Assembly (NCBI GenBank): GCA_037190175.1
Contig: JBBCJM010000254.1
Location: 1 to 6,715, forward strand
Length of the DNA: 6,715 nucleotides
Direction of reading: 5' to 3'
From: JBBCJM01 sp037190175
GTDB taxonomy: Bacteria > Pseudomonadota > Alphaproteobacteria > Rhodobacterales > Rhodobacteraceae
Shown here: piece by piece, positions 5,371-6,715 of the stretch
Position numbering within the stretch: the first letter of the stretch is position 1
How the letters are laid out: every line of letters starts with the position of its first letter
Position numbers and translations under genes: made by a program
The notes under the pieces: model-generated
Database searches by the model: none
What the model was told of the DNA's origin: nothing
What the model saw: only the letters and a program-made list of their open reading frames with translations

Positions 5371-5805
5371 ATGGAACGCCCCGTCAGCCTTGCCCCCGAG
5401 ACCTGGACCGCGCTGGAGGATCTGGCGCGCGCCAGGGAGGTGACCCCCGGCCAGATCATCCGCGATGCGGTGGCGCGCGAGCTCAGGCGGCAGGCCGAAG
5501 CGAAGACGCCTGTCAGGGCGGATGAGCGGCTCGTCGCTCCCTTGCGGGCGCTCCTCGCTGACGATTTCGCCTATGCCGGCGGCTGGGAGGATCTGGCGCA
5601 ACGGCTGCGGCGCAAGGGCTTCGCGCTGCGCGAGGCCGGGGGCGGGCTGGTGCTGCACCGGCTGGCCGACGAGGCCCGGCTCTGCAAGGGCTCGGAACTC
5701 GGCTACGGCTATGCCGCGCTGATGCGCCGCTTCGGCCGGCCCTTCCCCGGCCACCGCCATCGCGGCCCCCTCACCCCGCCGCCAGTTCCGCCTGCCGCAC
5801 GATGA
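5371..5805 (+). CDS. Ribbon-helix-helix (CopG-like) protein with an unassigned C-terminal domain
   Basis: Product of 144 residues. Residues 1-41 (RPVSLAPETWTALEDLA, then TPGQIIRDAVARELRRQ) have the strand-helix-helix pattern of a ribbon-helix-helix DNA-binding domain, as in CopG/MetJ/Arc repressors and antitoxins. Residues about 52-128 form a second block (WEDLAQRLRRKGFALREAGG, GLVLHRLADEARLCKGSELG, LMRRFGRPFPGH) that I recall only loosely from other Rhodobacterales proteins and cannot assign. No toxin-like partner gene is adjacent, so an antitoxin role is not supported; a DNA-binding regulator is the safer guess. The ATG is preceded by AGGG at 7 bases. It lies 24 bases after rlmN, suggesting one operon. 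The last 11 codons, a Pro/Ala-rich tail, overlap the 3' end of the convergent mcl1 gene, leaving no room for a normal terminator. Confidence 0.75.
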   Translation: MERPVSLAPETWTALEDLARAREVTPGQIIRDAVARELRRQAEAKTPVRADERLVAPLRALLADDFAYAGGWEDLAQRLRRKGFALREAGGGLVLHRLADEARLCKGSELGYGYAALMRRFGRPFPGHRHRGPLTPPPVPPAAR

Positions 5806-6715
5806 CCTCGGCCTGCCGCATCGAGGCGATGTCGATCAGCCGGCCCTTCCAGGTGACCGCCCCCTGGCCCGCGGCCTTGGCGGCCTCCATGGCGGCGAGG
5901 ATCGCGCGGGCCTCCTCCACCGCGGCGGCGGAGGGGGTGAAGACCTCGTTGGCCAGCGCCACCTGTTTGGGGTGGATCGCCCATTTGCCGACCATCCCCA
6001 GCGTGGCCGAGCGGCGGGCCTGGGCGCGGAACCCCTCGTCGTCGCCGAAGTCGCCGAAGGGCCCGTCCACCGGCAGCACCCCGTGGGTGCGGCAGGCCGC
6101 GACGATGGCCGCCTGCGCCCAGTGCCAGGGGTCGGCCCAGTACCGTTGCCCCTCGCGGTGCATGTAGTAGGTCTCCTGCGTCCCGCCGATGCCGGTGGTC
6201 TGCATCCCCATGCTGGCGGCGAAATCCGCCGCGCCCAGGCTCATCGCCTGCAACCGGGGGCTTGCCGCCGCGATCTCCTCGACATGGGCGATCCCGGCGG
6301 CGGTCTCGATGATCACCTCCAGCGCGATCGGCTTCTCGCGCCCCTTGGCGCGTTCCACCGCGGTGACCAGCGCGTCCACCGCATAGACGTCGGCGGCGCA
6401 GCCCACCTTGGGGATCATGATCATGTCCAGCCGGGGGCCGGCCTGTTCCAGCAGGTCCACCACGTCGCGATACCACCACGGCGTGTCCAGCCCGTTGATC
6501 CGCACCGAGAGCGTCTTGCGCCCCCAGTCGATCTCCCGCGTGGCGCGGATGATGTTGGCCCGCGCGGCCTCCTTGTCGCCCGGCGCCACCGAATCCTCCA
6601 GGTCCAGGTTCACCACATCCGCCGCGCTGCCCGCCATCTTGGCGAAGAGCTCGGGCCGCGAGCCGGGGCCGAACAGCTGGCAGCGGTTGGGGCGGGCGGG
6701 AGCGGGGGGCTGGGG
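5771..6715 (-). CDS. mcl1: L-malyl-CoA/beta-methylmalyl-CoA lyase Mcl1, 5' end cut by the window edge
   Basis: CitE-like Mg-dependent lyase of the ethylmalonyl-CoA pathway: it splits beta-methylmalyl-CoA into glyoxylate and propionyl-CoA and interconverts malyl-CoA with acetyl-CoA plus glyoxylate, allowing growth on acetate without isocitrate lyase. The frame is open through the right edge with 314 residues visible, beginning within a Pro/Ala-rich N-terminus followed by RPNRCQLFGPGSRPELFAKM. Allowing four missing residues gives about 318, the length I recall for R. sphaeroides Mcl1, and places Arg76 (SVRINGLD), the Mg ligands Glu141 (EVIIETAAG) and Asp168 (LGAADFAASMG) and the lid Asp299 (GRLIDIAS) at the positions I recall from that structure. 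The internal ATG at 6635-6637 is not the start, because conserved sequence continues upstream of it. The 3' end overlaps the convergent ribbon-helix-helix gene by 35 bases. Confidence 0.93.
   Translation of the reverse strand, partial: PQPPAPARPNRCQLFGPGSRPELFAKMAGSAADVVNLDLEDSVAPGDKEAARANIIRATREIDWGRKTLSVRINGLDTPWWYRDVVDLLEQAGPRLDMIMIPKVGCAADVYAVDALVTAVERAKGREKPIALEVIIETAAGIAHVEEIAAASPRLQAMSLGAADFAASMGMQTTGIGGTQETYYMHREGQRYWADPWHWAQAAIVAACRTHGVLPVDGPFGDFGDDEGFRAQARRSATLGMVGKWAIHPKQVALANEVFTPSAAAVEEARAILAAMEAAKAAGQGAVTWKGRLIDIASMRQAEVIVRQAELAAG

Noticed and set aside
5371..5505. Antitoxin of a toxin-antitoxin pair
   Set aside because: The ribbon-helix-helix domain is suggestive, but the neighbours are rlmN and mcl1 and no small toxin gene is adjacent.
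6635..6637. ATG at 6635-6637 as the mcl1 start
   Set aside because: Conserved Mcl1 sequence (RPNRCQLFGPGSRP) continues in frame upstream to the window edge, so the gene is cut there.
6689..6715. G-run cluster at the right edge as a second G-quadruplex element
   Set aside because: It lies within the mcl1 coding region, where Pro, Ala and Arg codons on the minus strand explain the runs.

Overview
The window looks like a chromosomal segment of an alphaproteobacterium of the Rhodobacter/Paracoccus group (Rhodobacterales). The reasons are the very high G+C, the strong third-position GC bias, an L-malyl-CoA/beta-methylmalyl-CoA lyase whose residues match those I recall for the Rhodobacter sphaeroides enzyme, an alphaproteobacterial DUF2794 protein and an IalB-family periplasmic protein. 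It holds eight protein genes, one cut by the right edge. I see no rRNA, tRNA, CRISPR array or insertion sequence.

Left part (1-2636), minus strand: a type II (ReAV-like) L-asparaginase (1647-2636) is followed, after a 252-base gap with several small dyads, by a tight pair: DUF2794 (1050-1394) and a P1/S58-family self-processing aminopeptidase (56-1045, GTG start 4 bases after the DUF2794 stop). Below the peptidase stop the message is C-rich and almost free of G, which fits a Rho-dependent end; the opposite strand carries four long G-runs.

Middle (2637-4155), plus strand: a 176-base divergent spacer leads to a secreted IalB-family protein (2813-3361). A good TTGACA promoter then precedes a strongly folded leader and a NYN/LabA-type (PIN-like) putative nuclease (3478-4062). 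That gene appears to start at TTG with no visible ribosome binding site, directly behind a 9-bp GC-rich hairpin. This is the least ordinary spot in the window.

Right part (4156-6715): rlmN (4156-5346, plus) is followed by a small ribbon-helix-helix protein with an unassigned C-terminal domain (5371-5805, plus). Its 3' end overlaps by 35 bases the 3' end of the convergent mcl1 gene (5771-6715, minus, lacking about four N-terminal residues at the window edge).

The genes do not form one pathway. They cover amino acid and peptide catabolism (asparaginase, P1 peptidase), C2 assimilation through the ethylmalonyl-CoA pathway (Mcl1), and RNA modification or processing (RlmN, NYN protein). I see no convincing new multi-gene system; the most interesting candidates are the NYN leader and the ribbon-helix-helix protein.
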